Positions 21,301 to 31,222 are shown, counted from the first letter of the stretch. The stretch is 64,000 nt of DNA from Chlorocebus sabaeus (GCF_047675955.1 NC_132909.1:44567931-44631930); one strand, 5' to 3'. A program made the numbers and translations. Notes: generated by a model not told the origin, from the sequence alone.

Positions 21301-23023
21301 AATTGACTGATAGATGCTATATACTCAAAGTGGCCCTTTTGCCTTTTTTTTTTTCTTTTCTTTTCTTTTTCGCTCTGTCGCCCAGACTAGAGTGCAATGG
21401 CATGATCTTGGCTCACTGCAACCTTCACCTCCCGGGTTCAAGCGATTCTCTTGCATCCTGTCTCAGCCTCCTGAGTAGCTAGGATTACAGGTGCCCGCCA
21501 CCGTGGCCGGCTAATTTTAGTAGAGACGGGGTTTTGCCATGTTGGCCAGGCTGGTCTCGAACTCCTGACCTCAGGTGATCTGCCCATCTTGGCCTCCCAA
21601 AGTGCTTGGATTATAGGTGTGAGCCACCGCACCCGGGCCAGTGGCCCTTTTTACAAGAGGAGCTGGGCTGGAATTAGAATGTTCAGGAGGCAGGAAAGTT
21701 CTCTGGGGATCTTGCTGGCCTTAACAAATATTCCTAAGTAACTCCCTGCTCCGTGGCCAATTCTATAGATGCAGAAACTGAGGCTCAGAGACTTGCTTTT
21801 ATGTATGAGGGCCACAAAGTCAGTTGCTTCGGTGTGGAAAATATTTCCCATCAGAAGGGCAGACAGTATGGTGTAGCCACTTGTGTGCATGTGACTGATG
21901 TGGCCAGAGCTTCCGATTTTTCAAGAGGAAATAAAAATTTAGATTTTAATGTAATAATGAGCAGCTACCTCAATTTTGGTTTTTTTGAGACAGGGTCTCC
22001 CTCTGTCACCCAGGCTGCAGTACAGTGGCGTGGTCACGGCTCACTGCAGTCTCGACCTCCCAGGCTCAAGCGATCCTCCCATCTCAGCCTCCCGAATAGC
22101 TGGGACTCCAGGCGCATGTCACCACGCCCGAATAATTTTTTTATTTTTTGTAGAGATGGGGTCTCACCGTGCTGCCCAGGATGGCCCAGTGGCTCTGGCC
22201 TCAAGCAGATCAAACTCCTGACCTCAGGCAGATCTTCTGCCTTGGCCTCCCAAAGTGCTGGGATTACAGGCGTGAGTCACCATGCCTGGTCGCTATCTCA
22301 TTTTTAAGGAAGGAAAAAGGGTTCAGGGTCCTCCGACCACAGCGTTCCACCCACAGAACCTTCCCTAAATCACTCCCCTCCCACTCCTCAGAGACAGGTG
22401 GGGCTTGCTGGGAATCAGAACTACCCCGTGCCACAGTTTCCCGATATGTAAATATTCGGGGTGGACTGAGCCACTCTGAAGCTTTCTTTCTTTCTTTTTT
22501 TTTTTTTTTAATCTTCTGAGACAGAGTCTCGCTGTGTCTCCCAGGCTGGAGTGCAATGGCACGATCTCAGCTCACTGCAACCTCTACCTCCTGGGTTCAA
22601 GCGATTCTCCTGCCTCAACCTCCCAAGTAGCTAGGGCTACAGGCATGTGCCACCATGCCTGGCTGATTTTTGTATTTTTAGTAGAGACAGGGGTTTCATC
22701 ATGTTGCCCAGGCTGGTCTTGAACTCCTGACCTCTGGTAATCTACCCACCTCAGCCTCCCAAAGTGCTGGATTACAGGTGTGAGCCAGAGTACCTGGCCC
22801 ACTTGGAACTTTCTCAAAGCTCATGTTCCTGTCCCCTGAGTCCTCCCCCTCCCTCACTTACCCCTGGTCTGTGTGTCCCCCCAGGGCTCACCCTTCAGAG
22901 GACAATGACTTTTACATGAACTACAAGGACATCGACCTGGCCTCCCAGCCTGTGTACTGTAACCTGCAGGCACTGGGCCAGGCCTCGATGGATGAAGAGG
23001 AGTACGTGATCCCTGGGCGCTGA
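18310..23023 (+). CDS. LRRC25: Leucine-rich repeat-containing protein 25 (two coding exons)
   Basis: CDS is join(18310..19088, 22885..23023), 305 residues, which is the human length as I recall it. Exon 1 ends GG|gtaagt (phase 2) and exon 2 starts after ccccccag; joined, the frame stays open to a TGA at 23021-23023. The product is a single-pass type I membrane protein of myeloid cells, described in the literature as limiting type I interferon and NF-kB signalling. Visible parts: signal peptide (about residues 1-20, MGGTLAWTLLLPLLL), a short leucine-rich repeat region around LLLDLSGNGLRELP (about 64-77) capped by a cysteine-rich segment (about 108-157), several N-X-S/T sites, one membrane span (about 165-189) and a basic stop-transfer stretch. 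The cytoplasmic tail holds Y242 (YENM), Y270, Y273, Y284 (YCNL) and Y300. The ATG follows the only plausible signal peptide. A 213-codon frame on the opposite strand is a shadow. Confidence 0.96.
19256..19545 (+). mobile_element. Alu element in LRRC25 intron
   Basis: Sense Alu ending in an (AAAT)n-like tail, inserted at the 3' end of a MIR. Confidence 0.9.
19886..20192 (-). mobile_element. Alu element (older)
   Basis: Divergent antisense Alu of AluJ type. Confidence 0.88.
20231..20690 (+). mobile_element. Truncated Alu followed by a full Alu
   Basis: A sense Alu left half (20231-20365) is interrupted by a complete sense Alu (20366-20670) with a long A-tail. The flanking aacttttctagg repeats belong to the outer copy, whose right half is lost. 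Confidence 0.85.
20696..21343. other. Intronic unique sequence with MIR
   Basis: Purine-rich unique sequence. Antisense MIR-like segment at about 21098-21240. No exon seen. Confidence 0.45.
21344..21640 (-). mobile_element. Alu element
   Basis: Antisense Alu with a (CTTTT)n head and a short internal loss near taattttagtagag. Confidence 0.88.
21975..22293 (-). mobile_element. Alu element
   Basis: Antisense Alu with a small internal partial duplication around tcaagcagatcaaactcc/ctcaggcagatc. Confidence 0.88.
22490..22800 (-). mobile_element. Alu element
   Basis: Full-length antisense Alu ending 85 bp before the LRRC25 exon 2 acceptor. Confidence 0.9.
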
Positions 23024-23304
23024 GCCTAAGATGTCCCAACCTCCACCCAGACCCCCTTCAGTCCCTGCTGGGTGACTCAGGGCATCCTAACTCCTCCAAG
23101 GCCTCAGTTTCCCCATCTGAAGAATGGGGACAGAAGGGATCCTTGAGGCCCCAGGAAGCTCTGCCGACCCCTCCCTGTCCCCTATGCCGCTCCTCAGCCC
23201 GCTTGGCTCCTAGAGGGGGAAGAGGAGAGACCCCCAACAAGGGGACAGGAGGGTCACTGTGTGAATCCTGCCGTCACCCTCCTGTGGATGTACAGGCAGT
23301 GCTC

Positions 23305-23310
23305 AATAAA
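23305..23310 (+). terminator. LRRC25 polyadenylation signal
   Basis: AATAAA in gctcaataaatacg, 282 bp after the LRRC25 stop codon. The next antisense Alu starts 125 bp later. Confidence 0.75.
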
Positions 23311-23432
23311 TACGTTGAGGCTGATGAAGCTGCTGGCTCAGGGTGAGTGGGTTCCTCAAGGTGGGGATTTCTGAGTTCTAAGACCAAGTCTCCATCTGAG
23401 ATTCCCAAATTGCTCCCCACCTCCCATCCCTG

Positions 23433-23769
23433 TTTTGTTTTGTTTTTTGTTGTTGTTGTTGTTGTTGTTTTGTTTGTTAGTTTGTTTTTGAGTCCGAGTC
23501 TCACTCTGTCACCCAGGCTGGAGTGCAGTAGTGCGATCTCGGCTCACTGCAACCTCCGCCTCCCGGGTTCAAGTGATTCTCCTGCCTCAGCCTCCCAAGT
23601 AACTGGGATTACAGCACCTGCCACAATGCCCAGCGAATTTTTGTATTTTTAACAGAGACGGGGTTTCGCCATGTTGGCTAGGCTGGTCTCGAACTCCTGA
23701 CCTCAAGTGATCTGCCCACCTCGGCCTCCCAAAGTGCTAGGATTACAGGCGTGGCCACCGTGCCCGACC
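23433..23769 (-). mobile_element. Alu element
   Basis: Antisense Alu with a (TTG)n/(TTTG)n head. Confidence 0.9.
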
Positions 23770-25375
23770 ACATTCCTCCCTTCTGCCCCTCTCAGGGCCC
23801 CTTCCCAGGTTCCTGATCTCCAGGTTCGGCTCCCAGTGCAGCCCACACCACCCCCAAAATAAAAATGTATATATATTGCTTTAGCTCTAATATTCTGAGA
23901 AAATCCTTCAAGATCCTGGTGCAATGCCGCCTCCTCTGAGAAGCTGTCCCTGGTTTCTTCTCAGGCAGAGTTAATGACTCACAGACGTCTGTATTTCAAG
24001 AGTTTTTTCAGGCTCATGACTCAGCTGGGTTTCCTATCAGCTGGTCCCTGCCCAATCCTTCAATCTGGAGGAGATAGAACTAGAGACAAGTACCCTTAGT
24101 CCTGGGAGATCAAGCCTGGGCCAAAGGGAAGAATGGGGGCACAGTCCCCACATGGAGACAATTGAATGAGTTTGAATAAGGCTGCATGTAAGAGGGGAAT
24201 CTGCAGTGGGGTTTGAAGGATGCATAGGAGTTTGAGAATTGGAGAGGAAAGGGCATGCTGGGTGGGTGGACCAACTTCTGCAAGAGCCTGGAGAGGCACA
24301 GAGAAGGCACAGGCCCAACACTGTACTTTGCAAAGACAACAGCTGTTGTTTGGGGAAAGACCCAGTGATGCCATCTGCTGTCTTTTGGTGTTGAGTTTAA
24401 TTTTGAAGCCTCCTAGGTGCCCATTTTCACCAGCTTTGCTGTGACTGAAGTGAGCCTGCTCCCATCACAGGGCCTTTACACTTGCTGTTTGCATTTACTT
24501 GCAATGTCCACCCTCAACTACTCGCTCCCTGACTGCTTTTCTTCCTCCAGGTCTCAGCTCAAATGGGACCTCCCCAGGGAGGCCTCCCCATCCAACTGTC
24601 TAGATCACCTCTGCCTCCGTTCACTAATGAGCTGATGGGTTGAATCCCCAGCACAAATCTTACTGCAATCAACTACTTTATTAGGATTTACTCATTTGTC
24701 CCCTTCACTTCACAAAGTGGGGTGGTTCTTGTTGTGTCTTCTTACTGCTGTGTCCCGGGCCTGGCATAAAGTGGGCACTCACTGAATACGTTAAGGGGAA
24801 CCTGCAGTCATTCAGGTTGGCCTGTGGGTGGTAGCATTCCCAGCAGATACACTTCACTGCTGGAAGTGGGTACTCTGTCCCGGAAGACACCCATCGCCAT
24901 TCCTCTGAGAGATTCAGGGTGAGCAGGCAGTTTGGTGTGGGGAGGGGGCTGGACTCAGCACACCTCGGAATTCTAAGATCCTAAACAGGAAGTATATATA
25001 ACCTGGGAGATGTGGTGTGTGTGAAAATATTCTTCACAACTTATTTGTTCCTCCCTGCTCTTTATATATGAAAGAATGAGGTGTCACTAACATGGAAGTG
25101 CCACAAACAGGAGGAGTGATGGGATTCACCACTCAGGTTGAGGACAGTGCCACAAAACAAAGCACTTGGTGGCAGATAGACTTGCCTCTGAGCTGTCTGT
25201 GTTTGGAAAGGTGACTCCCAACTTGGGAGAGAAAACAGGATGGTGATAGAGACAGAGAGAGAGACAGATACCTCTGCCTCAGCCCCCAAAGAGAGAAGTT
25301 CTGAGGAATGAGGCAAGATAGAGGGAAGCTGAGACTTAAAAGGGTATGAGGTCTCAGCTGTTCCCAAAACAGAAA
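23770..25375. other. Intergenic region between LRRC25 and GDF15
   Basis: Mostly unique. An L2 fragment (ccatcacagggcctttacac ... gtctcagctcaaatgg) lies at about 24440-24800. The two genes converge here, + and -, with about 2.5 kb between their polyadenylation signals. No gene seen. Confidence 0.55.
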
Positions 25376-25600
25376 CACCAGCCTGGGCAACCTGGCGAAA
25401 CTCAGTCTCTACAAAAAATACAAAAATTAGCTGGGCGTGGTGGCATGCGCCTGTAGTCCTAGCTACTCAGGTGGCTGAGGTGGGAGGATCGATTGAGCCT
25501 GGGCGGTTGAGGCTGCAGTGAGCTGTGATTGTGCCACTGCACTCTGGCCTGGGCAACAGAATGAGACCCCATCTCAAAAAAGTAAAAATAAAAAAGAAAC
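25376..25600 (+). mobile_element. 5'-truncated Alu
   Basis: Sense Alu beginning at accagcctgggcaac. It lacks most of the left arm. Confidence 0.87.
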
Positions 25601-25846
25601 AGAAACAGGGAGATAGAGAAATGGAGACAGAGAGTCAGGAATGGCCAAGGCTGCCCTTGGAGCCCACAGGTATCGTAAGCACCTTCCAATGGCCTGGCAT
25701 CTCCAAGTACACTTTGCCACTCATTCCTTGAACCTTTCCACTCACCCCCTCCAAGGTCTCCTGGAGAAACTGAAGCCAGGGAGAGGAGGATCTTCTCAAG
25801 GTCACCTTCCCTTATCCTGGACACCACAGGGAGCGGTTCAGACAGC

Positions 25847-25852
25847 TTTATT
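25847..25852 (-). terminator. GDF15 polyadenylation signal
   Basis: tttatt on + (AATAAA on -), 219 bp after the GDF15 stop codon. It is followed on the minus strand by gctgtctgaac, as at the human 3' end as I recall it. Confidence 0.85.
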
Positions 25853-25868
25853 TTTATCACCAGAGTTT

Positions 25869-25957
25869 TAAATAAATACACAGTTCCATCAGACCAGCCC
25901 CCCAGTTCCTAGGAAGGTCACCCCAATAAATTAATAATAAATAGCAGATATATAAAT
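25869..25957 (-). promoter_or_regulatory. AU-rich elements in the GDF15 3' UTR
   Basis: Five ATTTA pentamers on the minus strand (+ TAAAT at 25869, 25873, 25927, 25938 and 25953), including overlapping copies. AU-rich elements commonly bind mRNA-decay factors. This fits a stress-induced short-lived transcript. Confidence 0.6.
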
Positions 25958-26070
25958 ACAGCCGTTTGGGCAGGCATCGGGTGTCTCAGGACCCTTGAGC
26001 CCATTCCACAGGCCAGGACAACTAAGGTCGCGTCCCCAGGGCAGGTGCACAGTCTAAGGACCAGGGCGCC

Positions 26071-29000
26071 TCATACGCAGTGGCAGTCTTTGGCTAACAA
26101 GTCGTCATAGGTCTGGAGTGACACCCCGGTGTCGGTCTTTTGAATGAGCACCATGGGATTGTAGCTGGCGGGCACGCAGCAGGGAGCTGGCACCGTGTCG
26201 GGCTTCAGGCGGTGCAGGTTCGTCTTGATCTGCGCGTGCATGTTGGCCTCCCGGAACTGGCTCGGGCACGCGCCGATGCACATGGTCACTTGCACCTCCC
26301 GTGGCGACAGCACCCAATCGGCCCAGCCCAGGTCTTCCAGCGACGCGTGGACAGTGTGCAGACGGCAGCAGCGCCCGGGCCCGAGCGGACAGTGGTCCCC
26401 GTTGCGCGCACGCGCTCTGCGGCGCCCCCTGGCGGCTCGAGGCCGCAAGTGCAACTCCAGCTGGGGCCGTGCGGACGAAGACTTCACCAGCAGTTGGTCC
26501 GACTGCAACGGCGGCGGCGACAGTCGCAGGTGCAGCGCGGGCGCCTGGGATCTTGCAAGCCTGAGCTGACGCCGCAGCGGTCGTGTCACGTCCCACGACC
26601 TTGACGCCGTCGGGGACAGCCGGAACAGAGCCCGGTGAATGCGGGAGGCCTCGGGAAGCACCTCGGGCAGGATGGCCCGGGAGATACGCAGGTGCAGGTG
26701 ACCGCCAGATCCCAGCCGCACTGTGGGAAAGACAGATAGGGAAGCTGGTCACCCACAGGCCTGCCGTTTTCCAGGAACGGGGGTGCCCATTTCCCCTAAC
26801 ACACCAAGCTGGATCTCACCACGGCGCTGGCGCGTTTGCACAAGTTTATTCCCCTACCAAGAGCATTTCTCTGGCCGGGCGCTGTGGCTCAAGTCTGTAA
26901 TCTCAACACTTTGGGAGGCCGATGCGGGCGGATCACTTGAGGTCAGGAGTTCAGGACCAGCCTGGCCAATATGGTGAAACGCCCACTTCTACTAAAAATA
27001 CCAAAAAAATTAGCCGGGCGTGGTGGCTGGCGCCTGTGATCCCAGCTACTCGGGAGGCTGAGGCAGGAGAATCGCTTGAATCGGGGCGGTGAAGGTTGCA
27101 GTGAGCCAAGATCGCGCCACTGCACTCCAGCCTGGGCAACAGAGGAAGACTCCCTCTCAAAAAAAAAAAAAAAAAATGGAGCATTTCTCCCCTGAATCTC
27201 AGTAAGGCTGGCTCCTCCTCCTTCCAGCCTGCCTAAAATAGGAAGCACTCTATTTTATTTCCTTGTGTGTCATTCATATTCCCTGCTTAGAATCTCAGCT
27301 TGGTTGACACTGTGCCTGGCACACAATAGGTGCTTAGTAAATGCCTGAAGGAATTAATGTATATCTGATATTCAGACAAAGATTCCAACCATGGCTCTGC
27401 TTTTCTTCTGGCAGTCAAAAACTTACTTGCTTCACTTATTTATTTATTATGGTCTTGCTGTTACCCAGGCTGGAGTGCATGGCTCAGTGCAGCCTCAGTC
27501 TCCTGGGTTCAAGTGATCCTCCCGCCTCAGCCTCCTGAATAACTGAGACTACAGGCATGCACTATCACGTCTGGCTAATTTTTTTAAAAAACTTTTTTGG
27601 TGCTGGGCGCGGTGGCTCAAGCCTGTAATCCCAGCACTTTGGGAGGCCGAGACAGGCGGATCACGAGGTCAGGAGATCCAGACCATCCTGGCTAACCCGG
27701 TGAAACCCCGTCTCTACTAAAAAATACAAAAAATTAGCCGGGCGTGGTGGCGGACGCCTGTAGTCCCAGCTACTCCGCAGGTTAAGGCAGGAGAACGGCG
27801 TAAAACCCGGGAGGCGGAGCTTGCAGTGAGCTGAGATCCTGCTACTGCACTCCAGCCTGGGCGACAGAGCCAGCCGACGTCTCAAAAAAAAAAAACCTTT
27901 TTTGGTAGAGATGGGGTCTTGCTATATTGCCCAGGCAGCAATGTTCTGGCCTTAAGCGATGCTCCCACTTCGGCCTCCCAAAGTACTGGGATTACAGGGG
28001 TAATCCCCAGAAATGAGTACCAAACCCATCACATTCCAGACTACTGAGCCTCTAGGAATCACAGCCCCTCAGGCTGGTACAAGTGTTAGGGAGACTGGGG
28101 TGTGAGGGTGTCTTGGCCTAGTTGCCAGGCTCAGCAAGGGTGAGAGGTTTTCCTGGAGTCACACAGCACAGATGGGTCAGGGCAGGCTAAGAGTGCGCCC
28201 CTCTGCCTGCCCCCTCCTGGGTCCCACCGCAGCCCAGACATCACCCGGTGCCCTGCACCCCTGGAGCCTCAGTGCATTTACCCATGGAGGGCATAGAGAT
28301 GGGGAAAATACTGTCCTCCCCTAACAAGTCACTTGTTGCATGTGACTTTAGCAGTGCCTTGACAAGCGATTGCATCAGATTCAGACCAGCTCCAACTGGT
28401 TCTGCCCATCACAAACCTCTATCCATGCACCACACCCCCATCCTTTCTCTTGGATCCTGGCCCCAGCCCAGGTCAGGGACCATGCCCACATCCCACACCT
28501 GACCCTGTCCCCAGGTTTCCCAGGTGCTGTGCACATTCAGTAGGGTCCCTGGCATCCCTGTGCCTCAGTTTCCCCATTTATAATTTGGGAACAGGTTATA
28601 ACCTCCCACGTTGTGGGTGCAAATCAGGCATCAGCTACCCCATTAGACCCAAGGGGGTCCAGGATGTTCCTACCCAGGGCACAGACAGGGCAACTGAGGC
28701 TCAAAGGTAGGTCTGGGCTTTTCAAGACAAGAGGAATCCCTGGTTAGATATGGGGGATGCTTGGGGTGGAAGGGGATCTCTAAGATTTCACTTACCTTCT
28801 GGTGTGAGTATCCGGACCTCAGGGGCCCGGATGAGGTCGGTGTTCGAATCTTCCCAGCTCTGGTTGGCCCGCAGCCTGGTCAGCAGGTCCTCGTAGCGTT
28901 TCCGCAACTCTCGGAATCTGGAGTCTACGGAGTGCAAGTCTGAGGGTCCCGGGAAACTTGCGCGGCTCGCCTCGCCCAGAGACACGGCGCCCCCATGCGG

Positions 29001-29072
29001 CGGCCATAAGAGCACAAGCAACACCAAGAGCATCTGAGAACCATTCAGTGTCTGGAGTTCTTGCCCGGTCAT
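26071..29072 (-). CDS. GDF15: Growth/differentiation factor 15 (two coding exons)
   Basis: CDS is complement(join(26071..26720, 28796..29072)), 308 residues, equal to the human protein as I recall it. Exon 1 ends gaag|gtaagt (phase 1) and exon 2 starts after cccacag. GDF15 is a secreted, stress-induced, distant TGF-beta superfamily member that signals through GFRAL-RET in the hindbrain to reduce food intake. Visible parts: signal peptide (about 1-29, hydrophobic MLLVLLVLLW), propeptide with N-glycosylation site N70-Q-S, dibasic cleavage region RGRRRAR at 190-196, and the 112-residue mature domain (26409 down to 26074). The mature domain has the cystine-knot cysteines including CC pairs and the terminal CHCV; human ends CHCI. 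Residue 2 is Thr (human Pro by memory). An overlapping 215-codon minus frame and several + frames are shadows. Confidence 0.97.
26421..26435 (-). promoter_or_regulatory. CTCF-like core inside the GDF15 cleavage-site codons
   Basis: On the minus strand 26435-26421 reads CCGCCAGGGGGCGCC, one mismatch from the CTCF core CCACCAGGGGGCGCC. The same bases encode residues A189 to R193 with their neighbours, the start of the furin-type site. Confidence 0.5.
26873..27176 (+). mobile_element. Alu element in GDF15 intron
   Basis: Sense (relative to +) Alu with the flanking repeat gagcatttctc on both sides. Confidence 0.92.
27430..28000 (-). mobile_element. Old antisense Alu split by AluYR
   Basis: The outer antisense Alu (27430-27600, 27891-28000) is interrupted by a + AluY/YR at 27601-27890. 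The duplicated target is aa(c)cttttttggt. Together with 26873-27176 this places inverted Alus in the GDF15 primary transcript. Confidence 0.87.
28628..28700 (-). ncRNA. MIR3189: pre-miR-3189 hairpin
   Basis: The 73-nt minus-strand stretch aligns end to end with human pre-miR-3189 as I recall it, and sits at the same place in the GDF15 intron, 96 bp from exon 1. The 3p arm reads ccccttgggtctaatggggt, with the seed ccuuggg kept and one later G to A. The 5p arm reads tgccctgtctgtgccctggg, changed at two seed-region bases. The intronic position implies co-expression with GDF15, as reported for the p53-responsive human copy. Confidence 0.85.
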
Positions 29073-29076
29073 GGCT
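29057..29076 (-). promoter_or_regulatory. p53-like site spanning the GDF15 start codon
   Basis: The minus strand reads AGCCATGACCGGGCAAGAAC, two adjoining p53-like half-sites with the ATG inside the first. A functional human p53 element is known at this place by memory. Here the first half-site has ACC where the human copy has CCC. Confidence 0.55.
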
Positions 29077-29127
29077 GTGCTGGTTGCGGCTCTGAGCTGA
29101 GACTGACCAGATGCTGCCGGACCGGCC

Positions 29128-29208
29128 TTTATAGTCCCCGGACTTTGTCGGTCTCCGCCTGCTCAGTCCCGCCCTCCTCCCCCTGCCTGCAGAGTAAACA
29201 CTCCAGTG
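29128..29208 (-). promoter_or_regulatory. GDF15 core promoter
   Basis: TATA box ctataaa at 29134-29128 (minus), about 56 bp before the start codon, so the 5' UTR should be about 25-30 nt. A GC box (ggagggcgggac, about 29167-29178) and the element gtaaacactccagtg (29194-29208 on +) lie upstream. That last element is duplicated in the GDF15 relic. Confidence 0.75.
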
Positions 29209-29832
29209 GCCACAGCTGGGCGGGGTCTAGGGGTGTATTTAGGGGGAGGATCTTTAGGTGGGGGCGCTCCTAGTAAAGCTAGGGCACGTTTCTGGGCTTC
29301 AGTATGAGGACACCATTCCAGCCTGGGAGTCTGTTTGGAGGAAAAAAGACATTGTTACTATGTGAAAAATTCCAGACAGGAATTTAAGAAGTGGCTGTCT
29401 GTGCCCATGGGATTTCCTCTCTTCTCTTTTTGGTTGGGGTCAAAGGCTAAAGATGGTGAAAAACAAAGGAAGCAGAGGAAAACGGGATAGATGGAGCCAG
29501 GAAGGGCAAACTTGATGTGTCATTCCTCTCTGTCATGCTTGTTTCCTCACCAGGAAAAAAGGGACTGAGACTCTCATTGGAGAGGTGGTCAAATGAGGAG
29601 TAAAGCACAGGGCCAGACACATAGGAAGCGCTTGATAAACTGGTTATTGCAGTTATTCATTCTCATCTGGAGAACTCCTACTCATTCTTCAAAACTCTGT
29701 GGAAAAAGCCCCTCTTCCAGAAAGTCTTCTCCAACATTATCTTTCCAGGCTAAGCAGGGTGCTCCCAAACCCCATCCTTTTGTCTGGCTCAGTGCTCACC
29801 TTGAAGCCATCCTCACAGGATTCATAATTCTG
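29209..29832. other. GDF15 5' flanking region
   Basis: Unique sequence with an L2-like fragment at about 29640-29810. The segment 29301-29340 (gaggacaccattccagcctg) also has a counterpart near the relic at about 32757-32780. Confidence 0.5.
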
Positions 29833-30276
29833 GGGGCCAGGCATGGTGGCTTATGTCAATAATCTCAGCACTTTGGGAGGCCGAGGTGGGTGGATTGCTT
29901 GAACCCAGGAGTTCGAGACAAGTCTGGGCAAGATGGCAATATCTCGTCTCTAAAAAAAAGAATTCTGCACCGTGCACCGTGGCTCACACCTGTAATCCCA
30001 GCACTTTGGGTGGCCGAGGCACGTGGACCACCTGAGGTCAGGAGTTCTAGAGTAGCCTGACCAACATGGAGAAACCCCGTCTCTACTAAATATACAAAAT
30101 TAGCCGGGCTTGGTGGCACATGCCTGTAATCCCAGTTAGTCGGGAGGCTGAGGCAAGAGAATCCCTTGAACCCGGGAGGCAGAGGTTGCAGTGAGCCGAG
30201 TTCTCACCATTGCACTTCAGCCTGGGCAACAAGAGCAAAACTCTGTCTCAAAAAAAAAAAAAAAAAAAAAAAAAAC
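29833..30276 (+). mobile_element. Alu left monomer followed by a full Alu
   Basis: A sense left-arm monomer (29833-29962) then a complete sense Alu (29968-30276) with a long A-tail. Confidence 0.87.
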
Positions 30277-30618
30277 CTGGACATAAATTTAGTTATAATT
30301 AAGCATTAATCAGGCTGCACTTTGACCCACTTCCTTGTGACTAAGTTGCTTGCAACACCTGATACTGACCGTTTGCTATAGATGGGATTTCCGACCTTAG
30401 AATCATAAGACTTTTAAAAATAATTACTTAAGATGTTTTTGAAATCCTGAATGCCAGCTTAACTGCTGACACCCACCAGTGTGAAGACCCCACAGAGGAA
30501 TGGAATTCGCATGAGAATAGTTTCTTACTGTGACTTCACCTCCTGCAGTCTTTCACCAAGCAATGACCTCCACACTTCAGCCCACTCCAAAACCCTTAAA
30601 AACTAAAACCCTAGCCCC
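30277..30618. other. Unclassified AT-rich sequence
   Basis: Low-GC segment that may be an old LTR or DNA transposon. I cannot name the family. No gene seen. Confidence 0.4.
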
Positions 30619-31222
30619 AGGCCGGGCGCAGTGGCTCACGCCTGTAATCCTAGCACTTTGGGAGGCCAAGGCGGATGGATCACCTGAGGTCAGGAGTTCG
30701 AGACCAGCCTGACCAACACGATGAAACCCTGTCTCTACTAAAAAAAATTCAGAAATTAACCAGTCGTGGTGGCACATGTTTGTAATCCCAGCTGTTTGGG
30801 AGGCAAAGGCAGGAGAATCGTTTGAACTTAGGAGGCGGAGGTTGCAGTGAGCTGCGATCTCGCCATTGCACTCCAGCCTGGGACACAGAGCAAGACTCCA
30901 TCTTTTTTTTTTTTTTTCTTTTTTTTTTTGAGACGGAGTCTTACTCTGTCGCCCAAGCTGGAGTGCAGTGGCACGATCTCGGCTCACTGCAAGCTCCACC
31001 TCCCGGGTTCATGCCATTCTCCTGCCTCAGCCTCCCAAGTAGCTGGGACTACAGGCGCCTGCCACCATGCCAGCTATTTTTTTTTTTTTTTTTTGTATTT
31101 TTATTAGAGATGGGGTTTCACCGTGTTAGCCAGGATGGTCTCAATCTCCTGATCTTGTGATCCACCTGCCTCGGCCTCCCAAAGTGCTGGGATTACAGGT
31201 GTGAGCCACCACGCCCAGCTGA
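30619..31222. mobile_element. Inverted Alu pair (antisense Alu inserted in the tail of a sense Alu)
   Basis: Sense Alu 30619-30902 followed immediately by an antisense AluY at 30903-31218. gactccatctt is on both sides of the second element, so it integrated into the first one's tail. The two arms could pair over nearly 300 bp. Confidence 0.88.

Larger units (their letters stand above)
19089..22884 (+). other. LRRC25 intron
   Basis: Begins gtaagt and ends ccccccag. It is filled with a MIR (about 19120-19255, +), six Alus and further MIR fragments (about 19740-19850, 21098-21240, 21755-21835). No other exon seen. Confidence 0.85.
26721..28795 (-). other. GDF15 intron
   Basis: GT...AG intron of 2,075 bp. 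It holds one sense Alu (26873-27176), an L2 fragment (about 27220-27350), an antisense Alu split by a sense AluYR (27430-28000), a MIR (about 28560-28620) and pre-miR-3189. Several CTCF/MIR-like motifs are ordinary repeat parts. Confidence 0.9.

Noticed and set aside
21753..22307. 184-codon + frame in the LRRC25 intron, and the many similar frames with WDYRR/GWSRTPDLR-type peptides across the window
   Set aside because: They are translations of antisense or sense Alu sequence. These peptides recur wherever an Alu is present.
26105..26752. 215-codon alternative minus frame and + frames (26140-26604 and others) over GDF15 exon 2
   Set aside because: The true frame gives a perfect GDF15 protein. 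These are shadows in a CpG-rich exon.
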